Shown here one piece after another: positions 24,331-35,751 of a stretch of 64,000 bases of DNA (within the stretch, counting starts at the first letter, position 1; every line of letters starts with the position of its first letter). Origin of the DNA: Panulirus ornatus (Eukaryota > Arthropoda > Malacostraca > Decapoda > Palinuridae); assembly GCF_036320965.1 (NCBI RefSeq), contig NC_092251.1, positions 5,921,001 through 5,985,000 on the forward strand, in the 5' to 3' direction. Position numbers and translations under genes: made by a program. The notes below the pieces were generated by a model. It saw only the letters and a list, made by a program, of their open reading frames with translations. It did no database searches and had not been told where the DNA came from.

Positions 24331-24555
24331 ATGAGGGCAACGCGACCGCTGCCAAAGCCCCTGGTGCCACTGGACGGTGAGGCGGCGGCCGCCGACGCCG
24401 CTGTCGTCCCGGCGACAACCGTGGAGTGCCGCCCTCCTTCTACGTTAGCAGCGCCGTCAAGCGAACACGGACAAATATTCAGTGTGGGTCAACACCTTAG
24501 CGATGACAAGAGGAAGAAGTTGAGTGGGGAAGAGGAGAAGGCCTTAAGCCAGTAG
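24331..24555 (+). other. Short coding-like ORF, unknown
   Basis: A 74-codon ORF starts at ATG 24331 just after a CA array. It has an Ala/Pro-rich CpG-rich middle and a charged end (DDKRKKLSGEEEKALSQ). Start context is weak and no domain or splice partner is evident. It could be a terminal exon or chance. Confidence 0.15.
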
Positions 24556-25036
24556 AAAGAGGCCCTCTGTGAAGGCAGAGGCGAGTCCCTGGCTTGACCT
24601 AAGTTGACCGTGATCTTGCCGAAGCCCCACAGGCGCTAGAGAGTAGGTCACTCACGAGACTACCTCCTCACTCCACCAGCCCATTACAACATCAGCTCCT
24701 CAGACCACGAAGCCTACAGGTGGAGGCCTAGTACTCCTCCCTCAACATCGACACCACGCAACGCCCCCGGGGTTCACGCAACCAAAACAATAATGCTGAA
24801 ATATCTGGTTTGAGCTTCTGATAAAAACAGCTTGGTTTCAGATGGAGAATGTTGCTAATGACCACGAAAAAAGTTTCTCTTGTAGGCTAACTTTAACATT
24901 AGCCTGAGTAGAAGTTTACCTGTTCGCAGCGCTAACTTCTCCAAGCGATTTACAAGCTCTGAGGAACTAAGTAGGAATCATACTGTACACCCGCTCACCT
25001 CACAAGTACAGCTGACTTGGCTTAAAAACCCTCGTC

Positions 25037-25051
25037 GAGAAATCTTGCCCA

Positions 25052-25108
<57 letters not shown>
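25037..25108. repeat. (CT)n microsatellite
   Basis: About 36 CT units without interruption. Confidence 0.98.
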
Positions 25109-25111
<3 letters not shown>

Positions 25112-25321
25112 CCCTGATGCACACACCCGCCTCTACCTTAATGAAAATCACGTCACTCAAAAATCATTTAGGTAGATGCTGGATCAGTGGTAGGGTTATC
25201 GACGGGAATATTCAGGGGAGTCTGGGATGACCTTGGAAGATGATAATACATATCAGTTGACCTGTGTTGACAACAGGTGTAACCACACGTCATCTGGGGA
25301 GATGATGATCGGCTTGAGACT

Positions 25322-25440
25322 GTAAAGATATCGGGTCAGTCTGAGATCGCCTGTAAAAGATATCGGGCTGCTCTGAGATCGACTGTACGGATATCGGGTT
25401 GCTCTGAGGTCGGTCTGAGGCTATTTGTAAAGTATCAGGT
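25322..25440. repeat. 32-33 bp tandem repeat
   Basis: Three and a half copies of AGATATCGGGTCAGTCTGAG followed by ATCGCCTGTAA-like sequence. Confidence 0.8.
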
Positions 25441-25485
25441 CAATATGACATGTGCGAGGTCACTGCAGCACCATCCAGCGGTACG

Positions 25486-25522
<37 letters not shown>

Positions 25523-25603
25523 GATCGTATATAGATAAAGCTGTTTCACGTCACACGGAGGAAATGTACGTAACGTAATGCAAGCGTAACATCAGTTAGC
25601 ATT

Positions 25604-25605
<2 letters not shown>

Positions 25606-25635
<30 letters not shown>

Positions 25636-25639
25636 AAGA

Positions 25640-25685
<46 letters not shown>
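25606..25685. repeat. Compound (GAA)n(GA)n microsatellite
   Basis: About 12 GAA units run directly into about 22 GA units. All purines lie on one strand, a composition able to form triplex DNA. Confidence 0.97.
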
Positions 25686-25688
<3 letters not shown>

Positions 25689-25944
25689 AGCCCTTGAAGT
25701 GGACGGGACTGGAGGTTGGGGGCTGACGGTGGGGTAAGCGATGACTGCGATGGTGTACAAGGTCGACCAACTTGACACACACACACACACACACACACAA
25801 CAACTGAGGACGTAATTAATGTAGAGAGCATATTTAAATTCAAGATGCAATATGATAGTGAATAATGGTCAAGAGATGGGGTCCCCTCGAGTGTAAAAAC
25901 TCCCTCCCCATACAGGGCAAGTAGGGAAGTACATATGGTCGGAA

Positions 25945-26360
25945 ATAATAATGATAATAATAATAATAATAATAGCGATGATAACAATAAAAAACTATAT
26001 TCAAATATATATATTTGAATATATATAAAATAAATAAAAAAAATATATCTAAATATGAATATATATTCAAATATGAAATAAATACAAATAAATATAAATA
26101 TAAATATATATAAATATAAATATATATTTAAATATATATTTAGATATATATATAAATATAAATAACAATAAAGATAATACTAATAATAATAATAATAATA
26201 ATCATTATTATTATTGTCATTGTAATAGTTATTATCATTATATTCATGATGGCGATAATCACTTTGCAGATAACAATGATAACTATGAATAATTATTATT
26301 ATTATTATCATTGTAATAGTTACTATTATTACATTTATGATGGCGATAATCACTTTGCAG
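25945..26360. repeat. AT-rich region with (AAT)n/(TAT)n and TAAATA repeats
   Basis: Runs of AAT, AATAT and ATT units are interrupted by two near-identical blocks containing CATGATGGCGATAATCACTTTGCAGATAAC-like sequence (around 26246 and 26336), so part of it is a roughly 90-bp duplication. No coding signal. Confidence 0.85.
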
Positions 26361-26519
26361 ATAACACAATATATATGACTGCGGTGGTAATCAAAGAACA
26401 GCAAACGTGTGGTGAATATTTTCTTTTTTAATACTGTTTTAGGAAAACGTTTTCTTCGTCGGCAAGACAGACGAAGGCAACCAATGCTGTGGGTGACGTA
26501 CGTTATACTTGAACATCAC

Positions 26520-26606
26520 CGACGTCACGGTGGCGCAATATTGACGTCATATTGGGGCACCACTGACGTCATGAAGCGACGCCAATGATGCCATCATGTG
26601 ACGTCA
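26520..26606. promoter_or_regulatory. Cluster of four CRE (GACGTCA) sites
   Basis: CGACGTCA (26520) and TGACGTCA (26542, 26564, 26599) lie within 87 bp. The first three are spaced exactly 22 bp apart, about two helical turns. A half-site GTGACGTAC lies just before. It could bind CREB/ATF or Maf-type factors. It may equally be a decayed 22-bp tandem repeat. Confidence 0.4.
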
Positions 26607-26721
26607 CTGTCATCATCATGACACATCGCGGATAGTCATAACTGGTCATTACCGTCACTAGAGAGGATCATCGCTGTTAGCTGAGCCCTGATGACGTTCG
26701 TCATGAGCAGCCTGTCATTCA

Positions 26722-26853
26722 CATGCGTCATGCGCTGGCTCCACTTGCCCACCTGTCATTTGCCTCATGCGTCATGCGCTGGCTCCACTTGCCCACCTGT
26801 CATTTGCCTCATGCGTCATGCGCTGGCTCCACTCGCCCACCTGTCATTTGCCT
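26722..26853. repeat. 44-bp tandem repeat, three copies
   Basis: Copies start at 26722, 26766 and 26810 with CATGCGTCATGCGCTGGCTC. They are nearly identical (CTTGCC versus CTCGCC), so the expansion is recent. Confidence 0.95.
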
Positions 26854-27014
26854 CCTTTTAGCATCAGTTACCAACAAATATCAAAATAATATTGCGATTT
26901 CAGAAGCACTATCGATCATATACATGTAGGTAATTACAAGCGGATCATACCTGACGCAATTACAAATTGGTGATTACAAAGGACATCCTGGGATTTTCCT
27001 AACAAAATAATCTA

Positions 27015-27290
27015 ACGTTCACAATTTTCTAACGAAGCGATCTAGTGTCTTCATAATTTCTTAACGAAGTAATATTGACTCTTTGGGTTCTCTACCACAG
27101 CAATCTAGCGTCTTCCGATTCATATAACGAAGCAATACTGACTCTTTAGGTTCTCTAACGCAGCAATCTAGCGTCTTCCGATTCATATAACGAAGCAATA
27201 TTGACTCTTTAGGTTCTCTAACGCAGCAATCTAGCGTCTTCCGATTCATATAACGAAGCAATTTTGAGTCTATGGATTTTTCCAAAGACA
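27015..27290. repeat. 62-63 bp tandem repeat
   Basis: Units share GACTCTTTAGGTTCTCTAAC, CAGCAATCTAGCGTCTTCCG and ATTCATATAACGAAGCAATA. Three close copies start at 27078, 27140 and 27203, with decayed copies on both sides. The minus-strand ORF over it (RYMNRKTLDCC repeats) reflects a unit length divisible by three, not a gene. Confidence 0.92.
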
Positions 27291-27559
27291 TAATCTACTG
27301 TCTTTGGATTTGTCTCACGAAGTAATCCCTAGTCTTCGAATCTGTGTCACGAAACAACCTAATCTTTCGCACTTGTTTCACGAAACGCTGTAACTCTTTG
27401 TCTTTACAACCTCCTCCCCTTCCTCCTGAATTAGGGAACCTATATGCAACCTCATATTTTCTGGAACCCCGATCTTCTCTCATGTTCTCTGAGCAAAATT
27501 TCTGACCTTCACGACCAATTTTGCAGCAACACAGTCACCAAGCTCAAGTTAGGGAAGCT

Positions 27560-27674
<115 letters not shown>

Positions 27675-27918
27675 ACGAACTGCTGGACTTACGTAAACAT
27701 TTTCTTATCATTACGAAATATCGAGGAACCCATAAAGAATTCTCGCGGAACCCCGGTTGAACAACACTGGAGGGTACAGATGTGTCTTGTGAAACGTTCT
27801 GGTCTATAAATATCTCTTATGAAACCATCTACAGCCACCGTGTTTGTCTTTGATCAATGACGGGGTGTGGTGGGGTTTGGGAGGAGCGATGGGCAAGGAA
27901 ACATAGCAAGATTAGGAG

Positions 27919-27962
<44 letters not shown>

Positions 27963-28148
27963 GCAGGAGGACAGGAATGCAGGACCCGTCACCAGGTGTG
28001 TGTGTGTGGTCATTAGGAGATGAAGGTCGGACTGGAGTGGTGGAGTCAGGCGGGCAGTGGACAGCGTTGGCACAGGTCCCAGCCGCTCTCCCTGGAGGCC
28101 CTCCGCGGGTCTTGTTGGCACCGGCACCCATCCCAGGCTGGGAGAGGC

Positions 28149-28150
<2 letters not shown>

Positions 28151-28208
<58 letters not shown>
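28151..28208. repeat. (GA)n microsatellite
   Basis: About 29 GA units with one TA interruption. A short repeat of GTCTACGATAGAC follows at about 28230-28262. Confidence 0.95.
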
Positions 28209-28933
28209 ACCAGGTTTTGGATGGTCAGACGTCTACGATAGACGTCTACGATAGACGTTTACGACGACCCGTCTTGGTAGACCGGGTGTGTCTTGGGTAA
28301 TGAGACGTTCTTGGGTGACGTGACGTGACGTCTAAACGACCGCTGACGTGCATGCGACACTGTCTGTGGCCAGGTGACGACTCAGTTCTCATGTATTCGT
28401 CACGCCTGTAAAAGCGTACCACACCCTCAACCACTGCCAGTGGCCGAATCCTGCAGAGCATTATTACCCACCTCTCCACAACCGCTTAACAAAGCGACAC
28501 ACATGATCGTCTTTCTGGTATAATCAACCTCAGGATATGTTCTGCACTTGATTATTCTCATTATGGATGCTTACACGAACTCTTTTAAGATCCACAAAAG
28601 TCTGGCCTCCGCACATAACCCAAGCTAGTCCTTCCTCTGAATTTTCTAACACGCGAGCAAATGAATGAAAATCCTGCTGTGCTTTCTACATAGAGTTTCA
28701 ATTATCTCAGATTTCAAATAAAAGACGAAAATTATGCGACAAAAAATATTTCTAACTACAAATTTGTGAAGAATAATGTAAAACACGCGTCACTAAATTC
28801 GAATACATTTGTAAACCATAATGAACACAGGCTACGTAAATTTAGGGTGATAATCATGACGATAATTACCTGATTCATATGAACCAATTTAACGAATGTC
28901 TTACCTCGATGTCCAACAAGGGTGTTATAAATG

Positions 28934-28937
<4 letters not shown>

Positions 28938-29027
<90 letters not shown>
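28938..29027. repeat. (GA)n microsatellite
   Basis: About 45 uninterrupted GA units. Confidence 0.98.
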
Positions 29028-29030
<3 letters not shown>

Positions 29031-29836
29031 CAGATCGTTCAAGGCGTACAGTGCTGACTAGGAGCAAATACGTCGAGAATTTATTTCTCATTTAGCCAAA
29101 TATTCTACTGCTGGTGGAGCCGGCGGCTGCCAAACATGGAGGCAATGTTCGCTCTGTGTAACAAGTGTTGGTACACTTGAGGAAACGCCTGGTTTGATGA
29201 CTCAGATGGAGAGAGAAAGAGAATTAAAGTGTCGAGGTCAGCAAGTGATGAAGGGGAGGCCGGCCAGCGAAGCGACCCCCCCTCACCAGGCCAGGCCGAC
29301 GCTGGCACCCTACGAACCCGAGGAGCAACACCCGACCCCATCTCATGCCTTCTCTCACACACACACCTTCCCACACACCCAGGTGATGTGGCACGTAGGG
29401 CAAGTACCTACTTGGGGAGGGCTGGTGAGTGGGGAGGGAAGAGTAATCACATGGATATAGAAAGACGCGAGCGAATGTGTGTGAGTACGTGATGCATCGT
29501 GGACCTATGTGCTGCCACTTACTTTTATGGGGCGAATGAGGTTAGGACGGCAAGGGGAACAAGGCATGCCTATGATGAGGGAGGCGTGGATCCGGTCCAG
29601 GTGACCGTGGTGGCTGCTAGTACTGGCAAGCAGACAGTAGGAAGGGAGGGAGACCTGAGTGAGAGTGTTGTGGGAGGGAGTGTCTCCTGCTGGGGTGTGA
29701 GTCTCCATGTTACAACCTCCCGTCACAAGTCTGTCCTTTCCACGCAAAGCTGACGGCGTTGGATGTCTAAGCAGCACACATGTCTCCACGCCAATGCGTC
29801 CAATCACGCATCTTCTAACGCCAGTTCCACGCCATG

Positions 29837-29857
29837 AGGCCCGAGTCTCTCGGGCCT
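29837..29857. repeat. Perfect 9-bp hairpin
   Basis: AGGCCCGAG and CTCGGGCCT are separated by TCT. The stem is perfect and GC-rich with a 3-nt loop. No T-tract follows and no known RNA is recognised. Confidence 0.4.
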
Positions 29858-30425
29858 ATCAACGCGACCTAACGCGTTGCCCAACGCCAGTGCTCGCCTC
29901 CTGAAGTGGGCCTATTTCCCCCCACGCTAAAAAACCAGACTGGAAGGTGAACGCTACACAATGGCATGTGTCAAGTCACTTTTGATCTAAGCTTCGTGTG
30001 AGATGTCACAGACGATGGAGACCAGTTTGTGAAAAGAGGACTGACTCCATTATCATCTGTATCATAATATTCCATATGTGATGCACGGTGATGACGCGAT
30101 ACACATGACATCGGGGGTTTTTTTTTTCCGTTTTATTCGTGTTTAACAACAAATGTCATCTCGGACTGTCTTCCATGCGCACGGTAAGAAATCAGTCTAT
30201 TACCTTTGGGTGACTATGCGTGTGTAGCGCTGCTGCATCAAGGTAATGATTTACCTCACTTAATACCTCACCTCACGATGGATTCCGGAGGGCCTCTACC
30301 CCCCTTACAGCTCGATCTGGGACCGTGCTGCCGTCTTGCCTCAGTGCTTAAGAAGTTGGGAGGCCGCGGTCCAGGGGCCTACGTAGGCTTGTTCCATATT
30401 CTTAAGATAACTAGCATGAGAGGGT

Positions 30426-30530
30426 GGTGGTGGTGGTAGTAGTAATAGCAGTAGTAGTGGTGTTACTAGTAGTAGTAGTAGTAGTAGTAGTAGCATTGGT
30501 AGTGGTGGTAGTGGTGGCGGTGGTAGTGGG
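30426..30530. repeat. Imperfect (GGT/AGT)n triplet repeat
   Basis: Mixed GTGGTA and GTAGTA units span about 100 bp. It encodes runs of Val or Ser in different frames and is the source of several spurious ORFs. Confidence 0.9.
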
Positions 30531-30701
30531 GATGATGGAGGTAAATATGGTGGTCTTCGCCGACGTTGTGGGGCTTCCTGCCACCCACCCTCCCTCCAAC
30601 AACACCCCCTCCCCCACCCAACCATCCCCATGGCCTCTCTCACAATATCTCTCACTACTTTACACTCGCTTTGTCTTGTCTACATCTGGTGTGCGTGAGA
30701 G

Positions 30702-30867
<166 letters not shown>

Positions 30868-31056
30868 GGCATACTTACAAATATCGTTATACATAAGCAA
30901 CGTCAACATGACAGCAATATGTCATGCGTGAGGCACTAGGTGTCAAGGCCGCTGCCAGGAGAATGACAGCTCATGACAGTCAACCTGAAGTGGCACAGGT
31001 GCCATTCCCCGTTCATGCCACCACACAAACACACAAACACACACACCTAGCTCAGG

Positions 31057-31059
<3 letters not shown>

Positions 31060-31112
<53 letters not shown>
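31060..31112. repeat. (GT)n microsatellite
   Basis: About 26 GT units, preceded by AC-rich sequence. Confidence 0.97.
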
Positions 31113-31116
<4 letters not shown>

Positions 31117-31210
31117 CACTCATAGGATTAGACACGTTATACAACAAATATCAGTCATTTACAACAACACCAAAAAATCGCATGTAAAACTTTCATAAAC
31201 TTCGCAACAT

Positions 31211-31290
<80 letters not shown>
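31211..31290. repeat. (CT)n microsatellite
   Basis: About 40 CT units, ending in a C-run. It lies about 345 bp from the inverted (GA)n array at 30789-30865. Confidence 0.98.
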
Positions 31291-31292
<2 letters not shown>

Positions 31293-31399
31293 CCCCCCCA
31301 CTAAACTCCCCTCTCCCTTCCCGTCTGCTACAGGAGAAAAAAAATCGATGTTTGGTGAGATGATGCATTTGACCTACTTATGCCTCCAAGGCCGGGAGC

Positions 31400-31768
31400 C
31401 GCGTGCATTATTTGTATGGTGAGGTCAAAGGTCGGGGACCACGTGTATTATTTGTATGTTGGGGTCAAAGGTCGTGACCACGTGTATCATTTGTACGGAG
31501 AAGTTAAAGGTCGGGGACCACGTGCATTGTTTGTATGTTGAGGTCAAAGGTCGGGGACCACGAGCATTGTTTGTATGTTGAGGTCAAAGGTCGGGGACCA
31601 CGTGCATTGTTTGTATGTTGAGGTGAAAGGTCGGGGACCACGTGCATTATTTGTATGTTGAGGTCAAAGGTCGGGGACCACGTGCATTGTTTGTATGTTG
31701 AGGTCAAAGGTCGGGGACCACGTGCATTGTTTGTATGTTGAGGTCAAAGGTCGGGGACCACGTGCATT
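31400..31768. repeat. 40-bp minisatellite with DR1 and CACGTG motifs
   Basis: About nine copies at 40-bp spacing (regular starts 31541, 31581, 31621, 31661, 31701, 31741). The unit is AGGTCAAAGGTCGGGGACCA followed by CGTGCATTGTTTGTATGTTG. Most copies hold AGGTCA-A-AGGTCG, a direct repeat spaced by one base resembling HNF4/RXR/USP sites. Across the unit centre they also hold CACGTG, a bHLH E-box. The right half is most homogeneous. Minus-strand ORFs over it are repeat artefacts. Binding is inference. Confidence 0.93.
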
Positions 31769-31959
31769 AATTCAACACTTATAGGAATCCCCCCCAAATT
31801 AAGTTTTTCTAATGCATCATAATCATGAGTAATATCATAATTACTCGTAGTATCATTAGTATCAAATTACTATCATAACGAGTATAACTTTTATCATGGC
31901 TGCTATTAAGTCCTTATCATCGTTACAATAACTAGGGAATGATAATTACCATTACCATT

Positions 31960-31963
<4 letters not shown>

Positions 31964-32038
<75 letters not shown>
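31964..32038. repeat. (TA)n microsatellite
   Basis: About 37 TA units. It is the first of four TA arrays within 950 bp. Confidence 0.98.
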
Positions 32039-32323
<285 letters not shown>

Positions 32324-32384
32324 CCCTATGAGTCCCCGTGGACTGATAGGAATATACTTGATCACGCGCTCAATTGTGATCCTT

Positions 32385-32389
<5 letters not shown>

Positions 32390-32468
<79 letters not shown>
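32390..32468. repeat. (TA)n microsatellite
   Basis: About 39 TA units, directly before the 350-bp retroelement tail. Confidence 0.98.
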
Positions 32469-32472
<4 letters not shown>

Positions 32473-32816
32473 ACATGACAGCTAGAGACTGAGTGTGAAC
32501 AAATGGGGCCTCTGTTGTCTTTTCCTAGCGCTACCTCGCACACATGAGAGGGGAGGCGTTGTTATTCCATGTGTGGCGGGGTGGCGATGGGAATAAATAG
32601 AGGTAGACAGTATGAATTGTGTACATGTGTATATATGTATATGTCTGTGTGTGTATATATATGTGTACACTGAGATGTATAGGTATGTATATTTGTGTGT
32701 GTGGACGTGTATGTATATACATGTGTATGTGGGTGGGTTGGGCCATTTCTTTCGTCTGTTTCCTTGCGCTACCTCGCTAACGCGGGAGACAGCGACAAAG
32801 CAAGATAAATATAATA

Positions 32817-32819
<3 letters not shown>
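32469..32819 (+). mobile_element. Retroelement 3' tail, probably RTE-like
   Basis: A non-coding block starts TTATTACATGACAGCTAGAG and ends AAGATAAATATAATAAATAA before a (TA)n array. GCGCTACCTCGC occurs twice (near 32529 and 32768), each in a diverged repeat of about 40 bp. The RTE-like fragment at 55.2 kb ends with CTCTGGTTTCGTTACATAAC then AAATGACAG, and the one near 19.97 kb has CTCTGGTTTCGATACG. Both resemble the left edge here. That suggests this is the distal 3' UTR of the same family, which would end in AT-rich short repeats. The link is inference. Confidence 0.5.

Positions 32820-32905
<86 letters not shown>
32820..32905. repeat. (TA)n microsatellite
   Basis: About 43 TA units at the 3' end of the retroelement tail. 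Confidence 0.98.
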
Positions 32906-32906
<1 letters not shown>

Positions 32907-33065
32907 TGACGTTAACAAAGAGACGATGAGGACAAGGAGAGGATCCCAAATCACTCGTGAGTTTCGCCTCAGGGAAGATACAGAGAAGATGAGGTCATGT
33001 GAGTCATGGCTAAACAGGAGGGGAACCATGCCACCACCATGGTGGTAGTAGATAGGGACACTAGG

Positions 33066-33580
33066 GTTCAAGGCCGTCCCGTGACACCACCTTGATAGTG
33101 GCTGGGGTCCAGGGCCGTCTTGTGACACCACCTTGGTGGTTGCTGGGGCCCAGGGCCGTCCCGTGACACCACCTTGATAACGGCTGGGGTCCAGGGCCGT
33201 CTTGTGACACCACCTTGGTGGTTGCTGGGGCCCAAGGCCGTCCCGTGACACCACCTTGATAATGGCTGGGGTCCAGGGCCGTCTTGTGACACCACCTTGG
33301 TGGTTGCTGGGGCCCAAGGCCGTCCCGTGACACCACCTTGATAATGGCTGGGGTCCAGGGCCGTCACGTGACACCACCTTGATGGTGGCTGGGGTCCAGG
33401 GCCGTCTTGTGACGCTACCTTAGAGGTGGCTGGGGTCCAAGGCCCGTCCCGTGACACCACCTTGTTGGTGGCTGGGGTCTAGGGCCGTCTTGTGACACCA
33501 CCTTGTTGGTGGCTGGGGTCCAGAGCCGTCTTGTGACACCACCTTGATGGTGGATGGAGTCCAGGGCCGTCTCGTGACAA
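33066..33580. repeat. 41-bp satellite with 82-bp higher-order period
   Basis: About 12-13 copies of a 41-bp unit (CCGTCCCGTGACACCACCTT, then GATAATGGCTGGGGTCCAGGG). Left copies alternate between two types, CCCGTGAC...GATAATGG and CTTGTGAC...GGTGGTTG, giving an 82-bp higher-order repeat. Copies on the right are more mixed. The long minus-strand ORFs are repeat artefacts. Confidence 0.95.
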
Positions 33581-34000
33581 GATAACCATGGTGATCATTG
33601 AGTTATCCCTCGTCAGGCCCCCGGGGACTCCCTCACCCTTTCGTGGTCCCCTCCGCGTTGCTTCCCTCGACGACAGCCCCCCCCATCCACTCCCCCTACA
33701 TACCTTGGGTGGGAAGGGTAGTATAAGCTCCCCCTTCCCCCCCTTCCCATCACACGCGTACCCAAGAAGAGGCGACTCCCTTATCTATGTCGTAAGACAC
33801 ACAGCCTGAGTAAAATGTATGGGATCTTCCGACTTTTGGTATATATGTAAGATGATTCCCACCAGTTGTAAAAGAGTGCTATAAATGTCTTCAAAAGGGA
33901 GATTTCCTCACTTTTCACCCTTAAGGGAGAACAATGTCTTACAGCACCCTCAACAGATCACCTTTTCCATAAGTATCAAGTTTCCTTCCCCTGAATTCAC

Positions 34001-34540
34001 CCTTTCCATGGTCCTAAAGCTTAGTCCCTTTAAAATCACCCTTTCCATGGCCTTAAAGCTTTCCCCCCTCTAAAATCACCCATCCCATGCTCTTACATAT
34101 TCCCTAAAATCACCCTTCCATGGCATTAAGCTGCGTCCTACCCCTAAAATAACCCTTTCTACTGGCCGAAAGTCCTTCTCCACCTGACACGGTCTACAAC
34201 ACACACTCCTCCTCACATATCGTCGACGATGATCCTCAAATCCTCCCAAGGCCTCTCACACCTTCATACACCTTTCCATGGTCCTAAAGCTTAGTCCCTT
34301 TAAAATCACCCTTTCCATGGCCTTAAAGCTTTCCCCCCTCTAAAATCACCCATCCCATGCTCTTACATATTCCCTAAAATCACCCTTCCATGGCATTAAG
34401 CTGCGTCCTACCCCTAAAATAACCCTTTCTACTGGCCGAAAGTCCTTCTCCACCTGACACGGTCTACAACACACACTCCTCCTCACATATCGTCGACGAT
34501 GATCCTCAAATCCTCCCAAGGCCTCTCACACCTTCATACA
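34001..34540. repeat. Perfect 270-bp tandem duplication
   Basis: 34001-34270 and 34271-34540 are identical by eye over the full 270 bp, from CCTTTCCATGGTCCTAAAGC to CCTTCATACA. The unit itself contains decayed TAAAATCACCC(T/A)TTCCATGG modules that continue leftward to about 33950. It is either a very recent duplication or an assembly artefact. Confidence 0.95.
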
Positions 34541-34830
34541 CCTCATGACTCAGCGACGGTGAAATATGAAATCACCACAGTACTATCAAGTCCCTCTCAC
34601 CCTTCCCTCCCTCTCCCTACTAGTGTCTGTTAGTCCTGGATCGCCCCTCCTCCCTCCCTCCTAGTGTTTAGTAGCCCTGGATCGCCCCTCCTCCCACCCT
34701 CCGGGTGTCTGTTAGCCCTGGATCATCCCTCCTCCCATCCTCCCTCCCTTCTAGTAGGCCTGGTATCCCCCGCTCCCCCTAGCATTGTCGTCCTTCTTCC
34801 TCCCTCCTCCCTAGTTCTCTGTCTCCCCAG

Positions 34831-34881
34831 CATCAGTAAAATCGCCCCGGTGCCATCAACTGCCAGGCCTGAGGCTGTGCG
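34831..34881 (+). other. Candidate 51-bp exon
   Basis: Pyrimidine-rich tract and acceptor TTCTCTGTCTCCCCAG end at 34830, and donor GTGAGT starts at 34882. One frame is open (ISKIAPVPSTARPEAV), leaving one base before and two after. Both splice signals are strong. No partner exon in matching phase is confirmed; the ORF at 35492 in its preferred frame does not match. Confidence 0.25.
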
Positions 34882-34917
34882 GTGAGTGAGTCCGGCGATC
34901 AGATAAGCTGTGCCCGC

Positions 34918-34919
<2 letters not shown>

Positions 34920-34964
<45 letters not shown>
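34920..34964. repeat. (CA)n microsatellite
   Basis: About 22 CA units. Confidence 0.97.
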
Positions 34965-34966
<2 letters not shown>

Positions 34967-35337
34967 ACCTCCTCACTGTTATCAATTTTACGTTTGGTTT
35001 GTGTGTTCTTAACTAATCTCCCGGTGCAGGCACGTTGCCCACTGTGTGTACCTGGCTCAGATACACACACACACACACACACGTTATTATAACGATGTAA
35101 ACAATGTATGTTCAGGAGAGCTCCCTTGTAAATCAAAGAAGTAAAATTTCATGCGGAAAATCACGTGTAAAATTGTAAACTGTCGTCAACATCCGCTAAT
35201 TCACTTCCCATATATTAGACGCTATTATCAAATTGTTGTAAATCATACCTGATTTTGTATATAGTGTTATACAACTTACAAAGTGTACTAATCTTCGGCT
35301 TTATGACCTCTGTATAATTGGGAATTCACTGTCTTAC

Positions 35338-35340
<3 letters not shown>

Positions 35341-35425
<85 letters not shown>
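35341..35425. repeat. (TA)n microsatellite
   Basis: About 42 TA units. Confidence 0.98.
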
Positions 35426-35427
<2 letters not shown>

Positions 35428-35491
35428 GCGTACGTGAGTAGGTGACTATATTTCCCTATGTACAAACTTGGGTGTTGGTTGTCCCCGCCAG

Positions 35492-35751
35492 GCGAGGTAC
35501 AGCAATGTTCCAAGTTCTGTGTTTCTTACGGCGAGCCAGGCCCCAGCGGGGCTCTTGCCGGCCCCAAAGTTCTGGTGGAGGAGGGCGTCGCGTCCGGGGT
35601 CGGCTTCTGGCCCACCTCCAGCTTCGGCCTCCTCCTCCTCCTCCTCCTCCTCTGCATGCCGTTGTCCCTGAGTCTAACCACGCACTACGCCACGCCAGAG
35701 GTTCCTCACGACAACGGTTCTGGGCTAATCAGTATGATCATCATTAAGTAA
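35492..35751 (+). other. Candidate terminal exon with hydrophobic segment
   Basis: After an acceptor-like TTGGTTGTCCCCGCCAG (ending 35491) a frame runs to TAA at 35749-35751 with G-rich first codon positions. It reads EVQQCSKFCVSYGEPGPSGA near the start, then a hydrophobic run of eight Leu (from a CTC repeat) and a polar end. This could be a membrane-anchoring C-terminus. An alternative frame is also open, and the Leu run may be only a triplet repeat. Unknown function. Confidence 0.2.

Noticed and set aside
33068..33460. 130- and 202-codon minus-strand ORFs
   Set aside because: Products of the 41-bp satellite; the unit shifts frame each copy and happens to lack stops.
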